This document shows, piece by piece, positions 1-7,183 of a DNA stretch of 64,000 nt; within the stretch, counting starts at the first letter, position 1; every line of letters begins with the position of its first letter. The stretch spans positions 1 through 64,000 of the forward strand of contig NZ_JTHP01000011.1 in assembly GCF_000943545.1 (NCBI RefSeq), in the 5' to 3' direction. A program made the position numbers and the translations under genes. This DNA comes from Paenibacillus terrae (GTDB lineage Bacteria > Bacillota > Bacilli > Paenibacillales > Paenibacillaceae). The notes beneath the pieces are model-generated. The model had not been told where the DNA came from and made no database searches. It saw only the letters and a program-made list of their open reading frames with translations.

Positions 1-22
1 TCCTGTACAGGAGCTTTTTTTT
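1..22 (+). terminator. Intrinsic terminator cut by the window edge
   Basis: The palindrome TCCTGTACAGGA is followed by GC and eight T residues, a rho-independent terminator for a gene lying left of the window. The left arm is probably longer and truncated by the edge. Confidence 0.6.
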
Positions 23-28
23 GCGTTG

Positions 29-93
29 TAGTGGGATGAGAACTCCTTGGGGAGTGTCGGAGCATAAGCAGCGCTAGCATAAACTTCGCAGCC
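29..93 (+). repeat. Dispersed structured repeat, copy 1
   Basis: About 65 bp that reappear, inverted, at 58551-58621. The most conserved block is CGGAGCATAAGC (58-69), followed by a less strict CTTCGCAG (84-91). Upstream of the block is a small hairpin with arms ACTCC and GGAGT (42-55). In the other copy that stem has different bases but still pairs. It sits just after the terminator at 1-22 and contains no reading frame of note. It could be an untranslated RNA element or an intergenic repeat family. Confidence 0.6.
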
Positions 94-166
94 ACAACCG
101 TTGGGATAATATTCCTCTTACGATGTATAGTAGCAGGTTCATCTACAATCTACGTGGATGTCAAAT

Positions 167-216
167 AAAAAAACGGCCGTGATCCCATCCGAAACGGAGG
201 GAGACTACCGTTTTTT
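167..216 (-). terminator. Terminator of the GH4 glucosidase gene
   Basis: A near-perfect inverted repeat with outer arms AAAAAACGG and CCGTTTTTT and an inner TCCC/GGGA stem, located 34 bases past the stop codon of the gene at 250-1593. The symmetrical A and T tracts would let it work in both directions. Confidence 0.8.
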
Positions 217-249
217 CATACATCCAGCATGAACAAACTATTTATAAAT

Positions 250-1593
250 TTACACTGTCGCCTTCGCCTTATGTGCAAAAAATTGCGGCAAATGCTCCTT
301 ATGCGCTTCCAGCAGCTCATCCAACACGGTTTGAGCAATGTCACCGCTTGGAACGAGTGGATTCAGTGTGAAGGCTTGCAGCGCTGTTGCGTAGTCACCT
401 GTAACCGCCGCTTCAATCGTCAATTCTTCCATCGCCTTCATCACTTGCAGCAGGCCGCGCTGTGCAGGCGGGAATTTGCCAAAGTTTACAGGTTCAGCAC
501 CATGCGCACGAATTACACTGGTAATTTCAATCGCGCTGTCATAAGGAACATCATCAATTGCACCATTGTTACGTGTGCTAACCACCATCAATGTGCCTTT
601 GTTGTTATAGATGGAATTAATAATTTCACAGGCTGCATCGCTGTAATGCGCACCGCCACGTTTGGATAATTCCTCTGGTTTGTAATCCAGATTCGGGTCT
701 TTATATAATTCAAACAGGCTTTCTTCGAGACGTTTGACGACTTGACCCCGTGTTCCTTCGTTTTTGGCTTCCTCTAATTCTTCCTTCAGCATGTTGTCTG
801 TCATGTAGTAATACCGATGGTAAGGGCAAGGCAGCATTTTCAATTGACGAACCTGATCATACAGAAAGCGCATGTTCTTAATATTTTCAACGACTTTCTC
901 TGGCTTTGCGCCGGGAGCGTACAATCCTTCAATGACTTGCTCTGTTAATTCGGCCCCGGTTTTGTCATAAACTTTGTGCCAATGAAGGTGGTTAATCCCT
1001 GCAAATTTAAAGAACAGCTCGTCTTCCGGTTTGTCCAGCACAGCCGATGCACTCTTGATCGCGCCGATTGGAACATTACATAATCCGATGACTTTGTCCC
1101 ACTGACCATAACGAAGTACGGCTTCGGTGACCATACCCGCAGGGTTGGTGAAATTGATAAGCCACGCATTCGGGCAGAGTTCTTTCATATCTTCAACAAT
1201 GCTCAGGATGACAGGAATGGTACGGAAGGCTTTGAACATTCCTCCGGCACCGTTGGTTTCCTGACCGATCATACCGTGTTTTAACGGAATACTTTCATCT
1301 TTAATCCGGGCTTCGAGCAAGCCTACCCGAAATTGAGTCGTTACAAAATCGGCATCAACCAAGGCTTCCCGGCGATCCAGCGTCAAATGCACTTCACAAT
1401 CAATGCCTGCTGCCTTCACCATCCGTTTAGCCATGGCTCCCACGATCTCCAGCTTTTCGCGTCCTGCCTCAATATCTACCAGCCACAATTCCCGAATGGG
1501 AAGCTCTGCATAACGTTTGATGAAGCCTTCTACTAATTCCGGAGTATAGCTGGAGCCGCCGCCGATAGTTGCTATCTTTAAGCCTTTTTTCAT
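250..1593 (-). CDS. 6-phospho-beta-glucosidase, glycoside hydrolase family 4
   Basis: Hydrolyses phosphorylated beta-glucosides, such as cellobiose-6-phosphate, delivered by a PTS. The 447 residues match the usual GH4 length. The N-terminal NAD-binding loop GGGSSYTPEL is at residues 11-20, the NFTNP segment at 147-151, and the metal and catalytic region carries Cys172 (GLCNVPIG) and His202 (NHLHW). GH4 enzymes use NAD+ and Mn2+ in a redox-assisted mechanism instead of two carboxylates. The start is an ATG with a good Shine-Dalgarno (AGGAGG) nine bases upstream. The gene is monocistronic, with its own terminator, and diverges from a LacI-type repressor whose probable operator lies in this gene's promoter. 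B. subtilis LicH is the closest named relative I recognise; the exact substrate linkage cannot be read from sequence. Confidence 0.9.
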   Translation of the reverse strand: MKKGLKIATIGGGSSYTPELVEGFIKRYAELPIRELWLVDIEAGREKLEIVGAMAKRMVKAAGIDCEVHLTLDRREALVDADFVTTQFRVGLLEARIKDESIPLKHGMIGQETNGAGGMFKAFRTIPVILSIVEDMKELCPNAWLINFTNPAGMVTEAVLRYGQWDKVIGLCNVPIGAIKSASAVLDKPEDELFFKFAGINHLHWHKVYDKTGAELTEQVIEGLYAPGAKPEKVVENIKNMRFLYDQVRQLKMLPCPYHRYYYMTDNMLKEELEEAKNEGTRGQVVKRLEESLFELYKDPNLDYKPEELSKRGGAHYSDAACEIINSIYNNKGTLMVVSTRNNGAIDDVPYDSAIEITSVIRAHGAEPVNFGKFPPAQRGLLQVMKAMEELTIEAAVTGDYATALQAFTLNPLVPSGDIAQTVLDELLEAHKEHLPQFFAHKAKATV

Positions 1594-1657
1594 GATTGTT
1601 GCCTCCTGAGTACATTTTTTTAAACCGCTTTCTTAAGCTTCTATTTCACTGTAATCT

Positions 1658-1678
1658 CTGTAATGCATTACAGGTCAA
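1658..1678 (-). promoter_or_regulatory. Promoter with LacI-type operator
   Basis: On the minus strand TTGACC (-35, 1673-1678) abuts the perfect 16-bp palindrome CTGTAATGCATTACAG (1658-1673), which fills the spacer. A weak -10 (TACAGT) follows after about 19 bases. Binding there would block RNA polymerase, so repression by the divergent LacI protein is likely. The core TGTAATGCATTACA has a central GC, unlike CcpA cre sites, which have CG. The same layout recurs at 30559-30578. Confidence 0.65.
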
Positions 1679-1727
1679 GTGCTTTTAAAAAACTTATTTT
1701 GGGAAGGTGACAATTATAGGGTCGGGC

Positions 1728-1758
1728 ACACGAACATGCTAAACACGAACATGCTAAA
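1728..1758. repeat. Two-unit tandem repeat, 15-bp period
   Basis: ACACGAACATGCTAAA occurs at 1728-1743 and again at 1743-1758, directly upstream of the Shine-Dalgarno of the LacI gene. It may be a small slippage duplication or a pair of binding half-sites. Confidence 0.7.
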
Positions 1759-1781
1759 ATAGAAAGAACGAGGTGAGGACT

Positions 1782-2750
1782 ATGGCGAATATTCATGAAA
1801 TTGCAAAGCTTGCGGGTGTATCCTCGGCAACGGTGTCCCGTGTCATTAATAACCATCCGTATGTGAGTGAACCGACTAGACAGCGTGTACAGGAGGTCAT
1901 AGACCGACTGGATTACGTTCCTAATTTGAATGCGATTTCTTTAAAAACGGGCATGACAAAGCTCATTGGAATTATTTCAGTTTCTTTTAATGATTCATTG
2001 AATTTATTTGTGCGTGGTTTTACGATGTATGCTCAGGAACATGGTTTTAATATAGCGCTTTTTATTACGAACGGAGATAAGGAGCGGGAGCTTGAAGCAC
2101 TGGAAATGTTGCGGAGAAAGCAGTTGGATGCCTTGGTTTGTATGATTCGCGTCAATGAGTGGAGTGTGATCGAGTATTATACCAAATATGGTCCGATTGT
2201 GACATGGCAGCGTGTGACTATAGAGGCAATCCCGTCTGTATTTATGGATCAGTATCAGGGCTATACGCTGGCGCTGGAGCATTTGTATGCCAGAGGATAT
2301 CGGAAAATTGTAAATGTATATGGCAATATGCGGGGACTTAATACGAAGGAACGCATCCGGGCCTATCATGATTTTTGTGAAAAATATGATTTGGACGCTG
2401 AGGCCTTCACGCATTTTTATGGTTTAAATTCAATAGCAGAGGGTGAACAAATCGCTCACTGGTGGGGAGAACAACCTAACAAGCCGGATGCGTTCGCTTG
2501 TTCTACCGATTATTTGGCAGCAGGACTGCTGACCGAAGCACGAAGGCTCGACGTTTCTGTGCCGGATCAATTTGCGGTGGTCGGCTTTGATAACACAGAA
2601 ATTTCGCATTTGCTGGATTTAACAACGATTCATTACCCGATTGATAAACAAGCTGAGAACGCATTCATCCTGATTCGCAACACCCTTGAAGGGCTGGATG
2701 AAACGTTACATCATTTGGAGTTTAAATTAGTGGAGCGAGCGACTACCTGA
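1782..2750 (+). CDS. LacI-family transcriptional repressor (phospho-beta-glucoside type)
   Basis: 322 residues. An N-terminal LacI helix-turn-helix (residues 1-25, with SSATVSRVINNH as recognition part) is followed by a periplasmic-binding-protein-like effector domain. The ATG at 1782 is chosen because GAGGTGAGG stands just upstream; the in-frame GTG at 1773 lies inside that ribosome site. The protein is clearly paralogous to the LacI protein at 29559-30530, sharing segments such as KYGPIV-WQR, MDQY-GY-LAL and the C-terminal VGFDNTE. Both sit beside phospho-beta-glucosidase genes. It most likely represses the divergent GH4 gene, with a phosphorylated sugar as inducer; that effector is inferred. 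Confidence 0.9.
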   Translation: MANIHEIAKLAGVSSATVSRVINNHPYVSEPTRQRVQEVIDRLDYVPNLNAISLKTGMTKLIGIISVSFNDSLNLFVRGFTMYAQEHGFNIALFITNGDKERELEALEMLRRKQLDALVCMIRVNEWSVIEYYTKYGPIVTWQRVTIEAIPSVFMDQYQGYTLALEHLYARGYRKIVNVYGNMRGLNTKERIRAYHDFCEKYDLDAEAFTHFYGLNSIAEGEQIAHWWGEQPNKPDAFACSTDYLAAGLLTEARRLDVSVPDQFAVVGFDNTEISHLLDLTTIHYPIDKQAENAFILIRNTLEGLDETLHHLEFKLVERATT

Positions 2751-2799
2751 TTTGGGGAAAGGACTTTGGTTTGATATGCCAATATCAAGAAAAAGTATA

Positions 2800-2828
2800 T
2801 TGACACATGCCAATATTTGGTCAATAAT
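2800..2828 (+). promoter_or_regulatory. Sigma-A promoter of the HTH-TPR regulator
   Basis: TTGACA at 2800-2805, a 17-base spacer, and AATAAT at 2823-2828. The spacer holds the dyad CCAATATTTGG (2810-2820), and ATGCCAATAT occurs both here (2807-2816) and about 32 bases upstream (2775-2784). These could be operator sequences for self-control. Confidence 0.65.
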
Positions 2829-2908
2829 TTGAGGTAGGATTATAAAAATTGGATTTTTTGTGTGAAAGGTGGTTATGACTTGGAACATACACCTACGGTT
2901 TTAGCGAG

Positions 2909-4294
2909 TTGGACAATTATTTAAGGGAAAACAACTTGACTTTAGCAGAATTTGCGGAGTGTTCAGGTGTTCATCAAAGAACGCTTAATAATTGGATTCT
3001 TAAGCATCGTCCTGTTGCTATACATCAGCTTGATCGAATGACGCTGGCTATGGGATTACCAGAAGGCTCTTTTTACGAACGATACATAGAACATTACATC
3101 ATCGAACGTTCCCCGGATTGGCGGCGAATTGAGCCAGTGTTGTATCGCTGTGCTGAACTGGATAAGCTGGAAGCGATTCAGCGTGTAGTTGGTCATATCA
3201 TGGACAAGCTGTTGTATTCCCCGAAACTATTTGATGCGGCGGAACGGTTATTCGCACAAGGTCGGCACGCTGCTGCGTTGTTGCTCTATGAGGGGGTTGC
3301 GGAAGGAGAGAAGTACCAGCACTCTGAACGTCTGGCCATCTGTCAGTATCGTATGTTTACGATTCAGGTTGGAGACGATCAAAGCCGAAATCTCAAGGTA
3401 GCTACGCTATTTGAGCCCTTTGTCGAACGTCTGGATGAAATAGATCAACTGGATGCGTTGAAGGATTTGGCAAACGTGTACAGGTCTTTGCGTCAATGGG
3501 ACAAAGTTGATAAAACAGCTCGCATAATGAAGGAGAAAGCGAAAATCCAGTATTCAATAAAGCATCAGGAGAAACGAAAGCCCAGAGAGCATGAAAAGAA
3601 AACAAGGGGTCCGTTATTTGGATACATTGCTTATGCTGACCTGTTGTGTGCAGGTGTCTATGAAGCCCAAGGCGATTATCAGCAAGCTCTACAATATACA
3701 TACGCCTACGCTAATTTAGATTGGGTCAAAGAGACGGACGAGGATACCCGACACTGGGTTAACTTGTTCAGACATTGGGCAAAAGCTAATGTTATTGTGA
3801 ATAAGCTTTTATCTGGAGATGTGAGTGTGCTATACGAATATCTTAACTATATTGATGCATCGTCAGATACAACTCAAGAAGATAGGGTTACTCAACTGCT
3901 GAACATTATGATAACGGCTAACCGATATCAGCTAGATGTAAATGATATACTTAAACAGTTTGAAACAGAGATTGAGTCTTTTTCACATCAACCGTCATCG
4001 GGTGATATTTATGTTCAACAAGTGATGCCGGATTATTTCGCGTGGTTTGGTTACGAAATGGCCTACTATTATTTACATCAGGGGATGTACAGTGATGGCT
4101 TTAAACATTTGATGAATGCATCGATAAAAGCGAATATACTAAATAATGAGACATATTTTATAAATTGTATGGGTTTGTTTGTGCGTTTCCAAGCCCATGC
4201 ATTTCCTGAAACCAAAGCAGGTTTTTTCAATCTCATTGAAAAGGTGTGGTTAAATAATGTTAAAAAAAATGGTACTGCTAATCGTTGCGAGTAG
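2909..4294 (+). CDS. RRNPP-type HTH-TPR peptide receptor (Alo/AimR-like)
   Basis: 461 residues from the TTG at 2909. The first 60 form a compact Cro/C1-type helix-turn-helix (LTLAEFAECSGVHQRTLNNW). The rest is all-helical and TPR-like, with typical repeats such as HAAALLLYEGVAEGEKYQHSER and GDYQQALQYTYAYANLDWV. This is the architecture of RRNPP quorum-sensing receptors, which bind a re-imported signal peptide and then bind or release DNA. The large Paenibacillus 'Alo' subfamily is the closest match I recognise. A 40-aa secreted-peptide gene overlaps the 3' end, as in rap-phr pairs. The start is uncertain: TTG2909 has a poor ribosome site, while a TTG at 2880 with a good one (AAAGGTGG) opens a frame one base off that would supply the expected extra N-terminal residues. 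Confidence 0.85.
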   Translation: MDNYLRENNLTLAEFAECSGVHQRTLNNWILKHRPVAIHQLDRMTLAMGLPEGSFYERYIEHYIIERSPDWRRIEPVLYRCAELDKLEAIQRVVGHIMDKLLYSPKLFDAAERLFAQGRHAAALLLYEGVAEGEKYQHSERLAICQYRMFTIQVGDDQSRNLKVATLFEPFVERLDEIDQLDALKDLANVYRSLRQWDKVDKTARIMKEKAKIQYSIKHQEKRKPREHEKKTRGPLFGYIAYADLLCAGVYEAQGDYQQALQYTYAYANLDWVKETDEDTRHWVNLFRHWAKANVIVNKLLSGDVSVLYEYLNYIDASSDTTQEDRVTQLLNIMITANRYQLDVNDILKQFETEIESFSHQPSSGDIYVQQVMPDYFAWFGYEMAYYYLHQGMYSDGFKHLMNASIKANILNNETYFINCMGLFVRFQAHAFPETKAGFFNLIEKVWLNNVKKNGTANRCE

Positions 4295-4379
4295 CTTTTT
4301 GTTTATTCTAACTGTACCAGTGGAGTCGCATAATCATGATGATGGTATTCAACCTCTTGTACAACATGGAGGATTTTAA
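4257..4379 (+). CDS. Secreted signalling pro-peptide (Phr/AloP-like)
   Basis: 40 residues overlapping the last 38 bases of the receptor gene in another frame. It has a short basic start (MLKKM), a hydrophobic export stretch (VLLIVASSFLFILTV) and a hydrophilic tail HNHDDGIQPLVQHGGF. This is the form of Phr, PapR and AloP precursors: Sec export, then cleavage to a 5-10-residue C-terminal peptide that is re-imported by an oligopeptide permease to act on the receptor. The AAGGTG at 4241-4246 serves ATG4257; an in-frame ATG at 4269 would give 36 residues. A terminator follows 17 bases after the stop. The role comes from position and architecture; the mature peptide, probably within the last ten residues, is not determined by sequence alone. 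Confidence 0.8.
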   Translation: MLKKMVLLIVASSFLFILTVPVESHNHDDGIQPLVQHGGF

Positions 4380-4396
4380 ACGGATAGGAACAAATG

Positions 4397-4436
4397 AAAT
4401 CCCCGCTAACCTTAACTGGTCGGCGAGGATTTTTTT
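4397..4436 (+). terminator. Terminator of the receptor-peptide locus
   Basis: Arms AAATCC-CGC and GCG-GGATTT close a stem followed by seven T residues in all. It shares the AAATCCCCGC and AACCTTAA segments with the terminator at 5706-5738. Confidence 0.8.
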
Positions 4437-4511
4437 GTTGAAGGAATTACCAAACCGTTCACCGAATGAATTATTGAAGTGATCATTATGAAGCATATAC
4501 ATATAAAGTGA

Positions 4512-4751
4512 TTACAGTCGGATATCGAACTGTTTGTAGCTGTATTAAGTCAGGTAAGAGTGTGTGTCGTCCAGCCACTGAGCGAAGACTTGATAGAGGT
4601 TATAGACTATGGTGGGGCTGTAGAAAAGTTTTCGCCTGAGCCGATCAAGATTAACGGAAAGTATTTCATGCAGGATCAGTTTGATTTTAATCCTTACTTT
4701 TTATTATCATTTACTAATTTTAGTATCGGATTAAGGAAATCTTCAAAATAG
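4512..4751 (+). pseudogene. Start-less coding remnant, unknown family
   Basis: From the TGA at 4509-4511 an uninterrupted frame reads LQSDIELFVAVLSQ, then VVQPLSEDLIEVIDYGGAVE and KINGKYFMQDQFDFN. The composition looks protein-like, but there is no ATG and no ribosome site; only internal GTG codons (for example 4560) could start it. The last part converges on and overlaps the gene at 4694-4948. I read it as the 3' remnant of a lost gene and do not recognise the family. Confidence 0.35.
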
Positions 4752-4948
4752 AAGCTCCCTCCTTCACTGGGAGTAGACACTTTAGTGTGGTCAAAAGATT
4801 CGAAATCTTCTGGTGTTGAAATATGATAAAGTGAGCTATTTTCCATTAATTCTCCTAAATCCTTATATTCATATTTCGGACGGGCAAAGCAAAGGACTCC
4901 AGGATATTCAAGTATATATAAGTGAGTATCAGTCAATCTATATTCCAT
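4694..4948 (-). CDS. Hypothetical 84-aa acidic protein
   Basis: MEYRLTDTHLYILEYPGVLC begins after a strong GGAGGTGG placed eight bases upstream of the ATG, so it is probably translated. It has no signal peptide or membrane segment and many acidic and aromatic residues (YEYKDLGELME, DFESFDH). Its size, acidity and place next to secreted-protein genes would suit a small immunity or antitoxin protein, but nothing in the sequence proves this. It is convergent with the remnant at 4512-4751 and divergent from the secreted protein at 5120. Confidence 0.6.
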   Translation of the reverse strand: MEYRLTDTHLYILEYPGVLCFARPKYEYKDLGELMENSSLYHISTPEDFESFDHTKVSTPSEGGSFYFEDFLNPILKLVNDNKK

Positions 4949-4980
4949 ACAATACCACCTCCAAAAATTATGTTATAAAA

Positions 4981-5001
4981 TTCATGATACATTACCATGA
5001 A
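4981..5001. promoter_or_regulatory. Inverted repeat, candidate operator
   Basis: TTCATG, nine bases, CATGAA, located in the divergent gap between the genes at 4948 and 5120. It is a plausible regulator-binding dyad; no regulator can be assigned. Confidence 0.35.
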
Positions 5002-5119
5002 AATAAAAACAATTTAATACAAAAAAAGGGAGACAATAGTGATGCATATGATATATAATTAATGAAGTTTATGGAAAAAATAATTTTCTCTAAATGAAAC
5101 TATTAAGGAGAGGATCAAA

Positions 5120-5677
5120 TTGAAAAAATTAGTTTGTTTAGTCCTGTCATTAATCTTTTTGTCAGTAGCCTATCTTCCAACAGCAACATATGCTGAACAA
5201 GGGAGTGAACAGTCTTATGTTACAAAATATGATATTTACATAGACCCAAACTCAAAAAATGATCAGTCTAGCCCCCCGTTTAACTCTTTTAGCGCTGTAA
5301 CTAATGATGTCTATGACTCTTCGTCGAAAATCATTAAACCAACAGGCTATGCAGGGGAGTTAATAGTTACATGTGATCAAATAGCGGGACGGATGTATTG
5401 TAACTGGAATATAGTCCTGAGTTCACAATATCAAATTAGTTATGTGAACTTTGATATGCATTTTCAAAAATCCGGTTTAGGTACTTGGGACACAATCGGG
5501 AGGAAAGGGATTACTAAGAGGGGTTCCTTAACAAATAGACAGGGTGATCACGAAAGTTTCTACATTGCTGATTGGGGGAAAGGTTATTATAGAGCTAGAG
5601 TAAGCGGTAATATTACTACTGTGAGTAGCGGTGTAGCTTACATGCTGCCTCAGAATTCAAATACAGTCCCATTATGA
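5120..5677 (+). CDS. Secreted protein of unknown function, 185 aa
   Basis: Starts at TTG with AAGGAGAGG six bases upstream. The Sec signal peptide is residues 1-25 (KK, hydrophobic core, TYA before EQ). The mature part of about 160 residues is rich in Ser, Thr, Tyr and Asn, looks mostly beta, and has exactly two Cys (TCDQIAGRMYC), which could form a disulfide outside the cell. There is no membrane anchor, LPXTG or SLH signal. I do not recognise the family. It is a single gene with its own terminator (5706-5738), within reach of the peptide signalling locus, so control by that locus is possible but unproven. Confidence 0.75.
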   Translation: MKKLVCLVLSLIFLSVAYLPTATYAEQGSEQSYVTKYDIYIDPNSKNDQSSPPFNSFSAVTNDVYDSSSKIIKPTGYAGELIVTCDQIAGRMYCNWNIVLSSQYQISYVNFDMHFQKSGLGTWDTIGRKGITKRGSLTNRQGDHESFYIADWGKGYYRARVSGNITTVSSGVAYMLPQNSNTVPL

Positions 5678-5705
5678 TCCTACTTTGTTTCGGCGTATTG
5701 TAATT

Positions 5706-5738
5706 AAAATCCCCGCAACCTTAAGGTAACGGGGATTT
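5706..5738 (+). terminator. Bidirectional terminator
   Basis: Arms AAAATCCCCG and CGGGGATTT with an inner ACCTTAAGGT stem, between convergent genes ending at 5677 and 5749. It can serve both. Confidence 0.85.
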
Positions 5739-5748
5739 ATTTTATTAT

Positions 5749-5994
5749 TTACTTTTTTCTGAATATGAATATCCCAATAAGTGCAACAACTATTATAGCG
5801 GGAATTCGCCATGAATGCGGTAGAAATTTAGTTAACCATAGGGCAGCAAATACCGTGGCTATTGCCAAATAGCCTAATCGTTCATTGGGTTCAAATTTCT
5901 TCCTATTGAAGAATACATTCAAATAGCCTATCGGCGGGGTTATAATGATCATTAAAATTATGACCATTGGTCTTAAATACCACTTTCTTTTCAT
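5749..5994 (-). CDS. Small two- to three-TM membrane protein
   Basis: 81 residues starting MKRKWYLRP after a GGAGG six bases upstream. Hydrophobic segments lie at about 10-29 (MVIILMIIITPPIGYLNVFF), 42-56 and 62-77, with basic residues at both ends (MKRK, FRKK). No catalytic motif is present and I recognise no family. Its size and its neighbourhood of secreted proteins are compatible with an immunity-type membrane protein, which is only a guess. Confidence 0.65.
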   Translation of the reverse strand: MKRKWYLRPMVIILMIIITPPIGYLNVFFNRKKFEPNERLGYLAIATVFAALWLTKFLPHSWRIPAIIVVALIGIFIFRKK

Positions 5995-6097
5995 TCTTCC
6001 TCCGTTATTCGTCGTTGTTAACTAAAGGAATTATCAAATCCATTGTCCATTGTTACAGTCAGAATAGCGCGTTCACCAGTTGGTTATGTTGGTTCGA

Positions 6098-6350
6098 TTA
6101 CATTATAAACTTTTTTTCATCAGGAAGCGTTTTGAGATCTCCATCCCCTACATTCGTTGCAAATGCACCTTCATAACCTACACCCCGATTATAAAAGCTT
6201 ATTCTCATATTCTTTGAATCACTTTTAAGCTTATATGAATCAATAGTTCTATCTGTGCCTAAATCAATCATAACCATCTTATCTTAAGGAAGTAAATAGA
6301 TTCGATACATAACCCCTAGTGATAACTGAGGAGCTGGTAGTTCGGTAGGT
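6098..6350 (-). pseudogene. Decayed fragment of a discoidin-like protein
   Basis: On the minus strand a frame reads PTELPAPQLSLGVMYRIYLLP, meets a TAA, then continues DKMVMIDLGTDRTIDSYKLK and NRGVGYEGAFATN to a stop at 6098. The phrase M-IDLGTDRTIDSYKL resembles the start of F5/8-type-C (discoidin) carbohydrate-binding domains. The internal stop, missing start and short length mark it as a remnant. The rest of the 5995-6532 gap shows no gene, only AT-rich sequence. Confidence 0.35.
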
Positions 6351-6532
6351 CATAAGCTGGATGACTATCCAGACGGGACGAAAATTAAATTTATTGTTAA
6401 TTAAATACTTTTTATTAAAAGAAGGTTGTTTTTTTAATTGATTTATTGTTCGACAAAATTCCCCTTACTTCTCACTATACAAAGTGTAATGTTTATAACT
6501 GTTTGAAATATTTGTATAGGAGGAGAATTATT

Positions 6533-7183
6533 ATGAAAATTTTCAAGAAAGTGTTCGTCCCTTTATTGGCATCAGTATTACTCTGCGCGACTGTTTTACC
6601 TTCGGTGAGTAATGCTGAACAAGTCACTAAGCCAGAGGTAAACCTAGTTCAAACAGAAGTTATTCAGACTGATCGTGGAGAGGCGACTGTAACAACCAAC
6701 TTTAATGATGACAATCATAGAATAACGACTGTTGTTGAGAATGGAAAAACAACTAAAATTGAGTATTTCACAAAAGATCAAACTTTGCTGATTGACGGTG
6801 TAAAACAGGAGAACTTTAATGTTAAAGAGAGCCGTTCTGATTTTTCGTTAAATGCTGTTCCTTCAGGTGGAACCTTTGTAGGCAAGTTTGATTACTCCTA
6901 TGATTGGGTGAATGTAGGAATAGCTTATGCAGCAGCGGCAATAGCAACGGTTACTAAAGCTCCTGTATCAACCATTCTCACAATTTTAGGCGTTGGGGCA
7001 AGCTTGAATACCCAATCTTATTATACGATTTATCAATATTCTTATCCTAGAAAGTGTGAAGCTATTCCTTACGCTAATCATACGGTGTTCTATCAAGATG
7101 CTTCACGAAACAAAGTAACTGGTACGGCTGACTCTGCAAAGTTCTTTAGTTCGCAACCATACCCTATCGGATGTACTCCATGA
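6533..7183 (+). CDS. Secreted protein with hydrophobic hairpin, bacteriocin-like architecture
   Basis: 216 residues from ATG6533, chosen for the AGGAGGAG eight bases before it over an upstream GTG. The Sec signal peptide is residues 1-25 (SVSNA before EQ). Then come about 80 polar, Thr/Val-rich residues and a long Ala/Gly/Val stretch (VNVGIAYAAAAIATVTKA, then STILTILGVGASL), which could form a membrane-inserting helical hairpin. The C-terminal part has two Cys (PRKCEAIP and the terminal IGCTP). The stop codon overlaps the start of a 56-aa two-TM protein. A secreted protein coupled to a tiny membrane protein is typical of bacteriocin-immunity pairs, but this is inference; I recognise no specific family. 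Confidence 0.7.
   Translation: MKIFKKVFVPLLASVLLCATVLPSVSNAEQVTKPEVNLVQTEVIQTDRGEATVTTNFNDDNHRITTVVENGKTTKIEYFTKDQTLLIDGVKQENFNVKESRSDFSLNAVPSGGTFVGKFDYSYDWVNVGIAYAAAAIATVTKAPVSTILTILGVGASLNTQSYYTIYQYSYPRKCEAIPYANHTVFYQDASRNKVTGTADSAKFFSSQPYPIGCTP

Noticed and set aside
1659..1672. TGTAATGCATTACA as a CcpA cre site
   Set aside because: cre needs a central CG; this palindrome has GC and matches instead the site next to the paralogous LacI gene.
1773..1781. GTG start giving a three-residue longer LacI protein
   Set aside because: The GTG lies inside the ribosome-binding stretch GAGGTGAGG that serves ATG1782, and LacI proteins begin at the MANIHEIAKLAG motif.
5967..6176. Plus-strand 69-codon frame
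   Set aside because: It lies opposite the start of the small membrane protein gene and the discoidin-like remnant, has no ribosome site and a low-complexity sequence.
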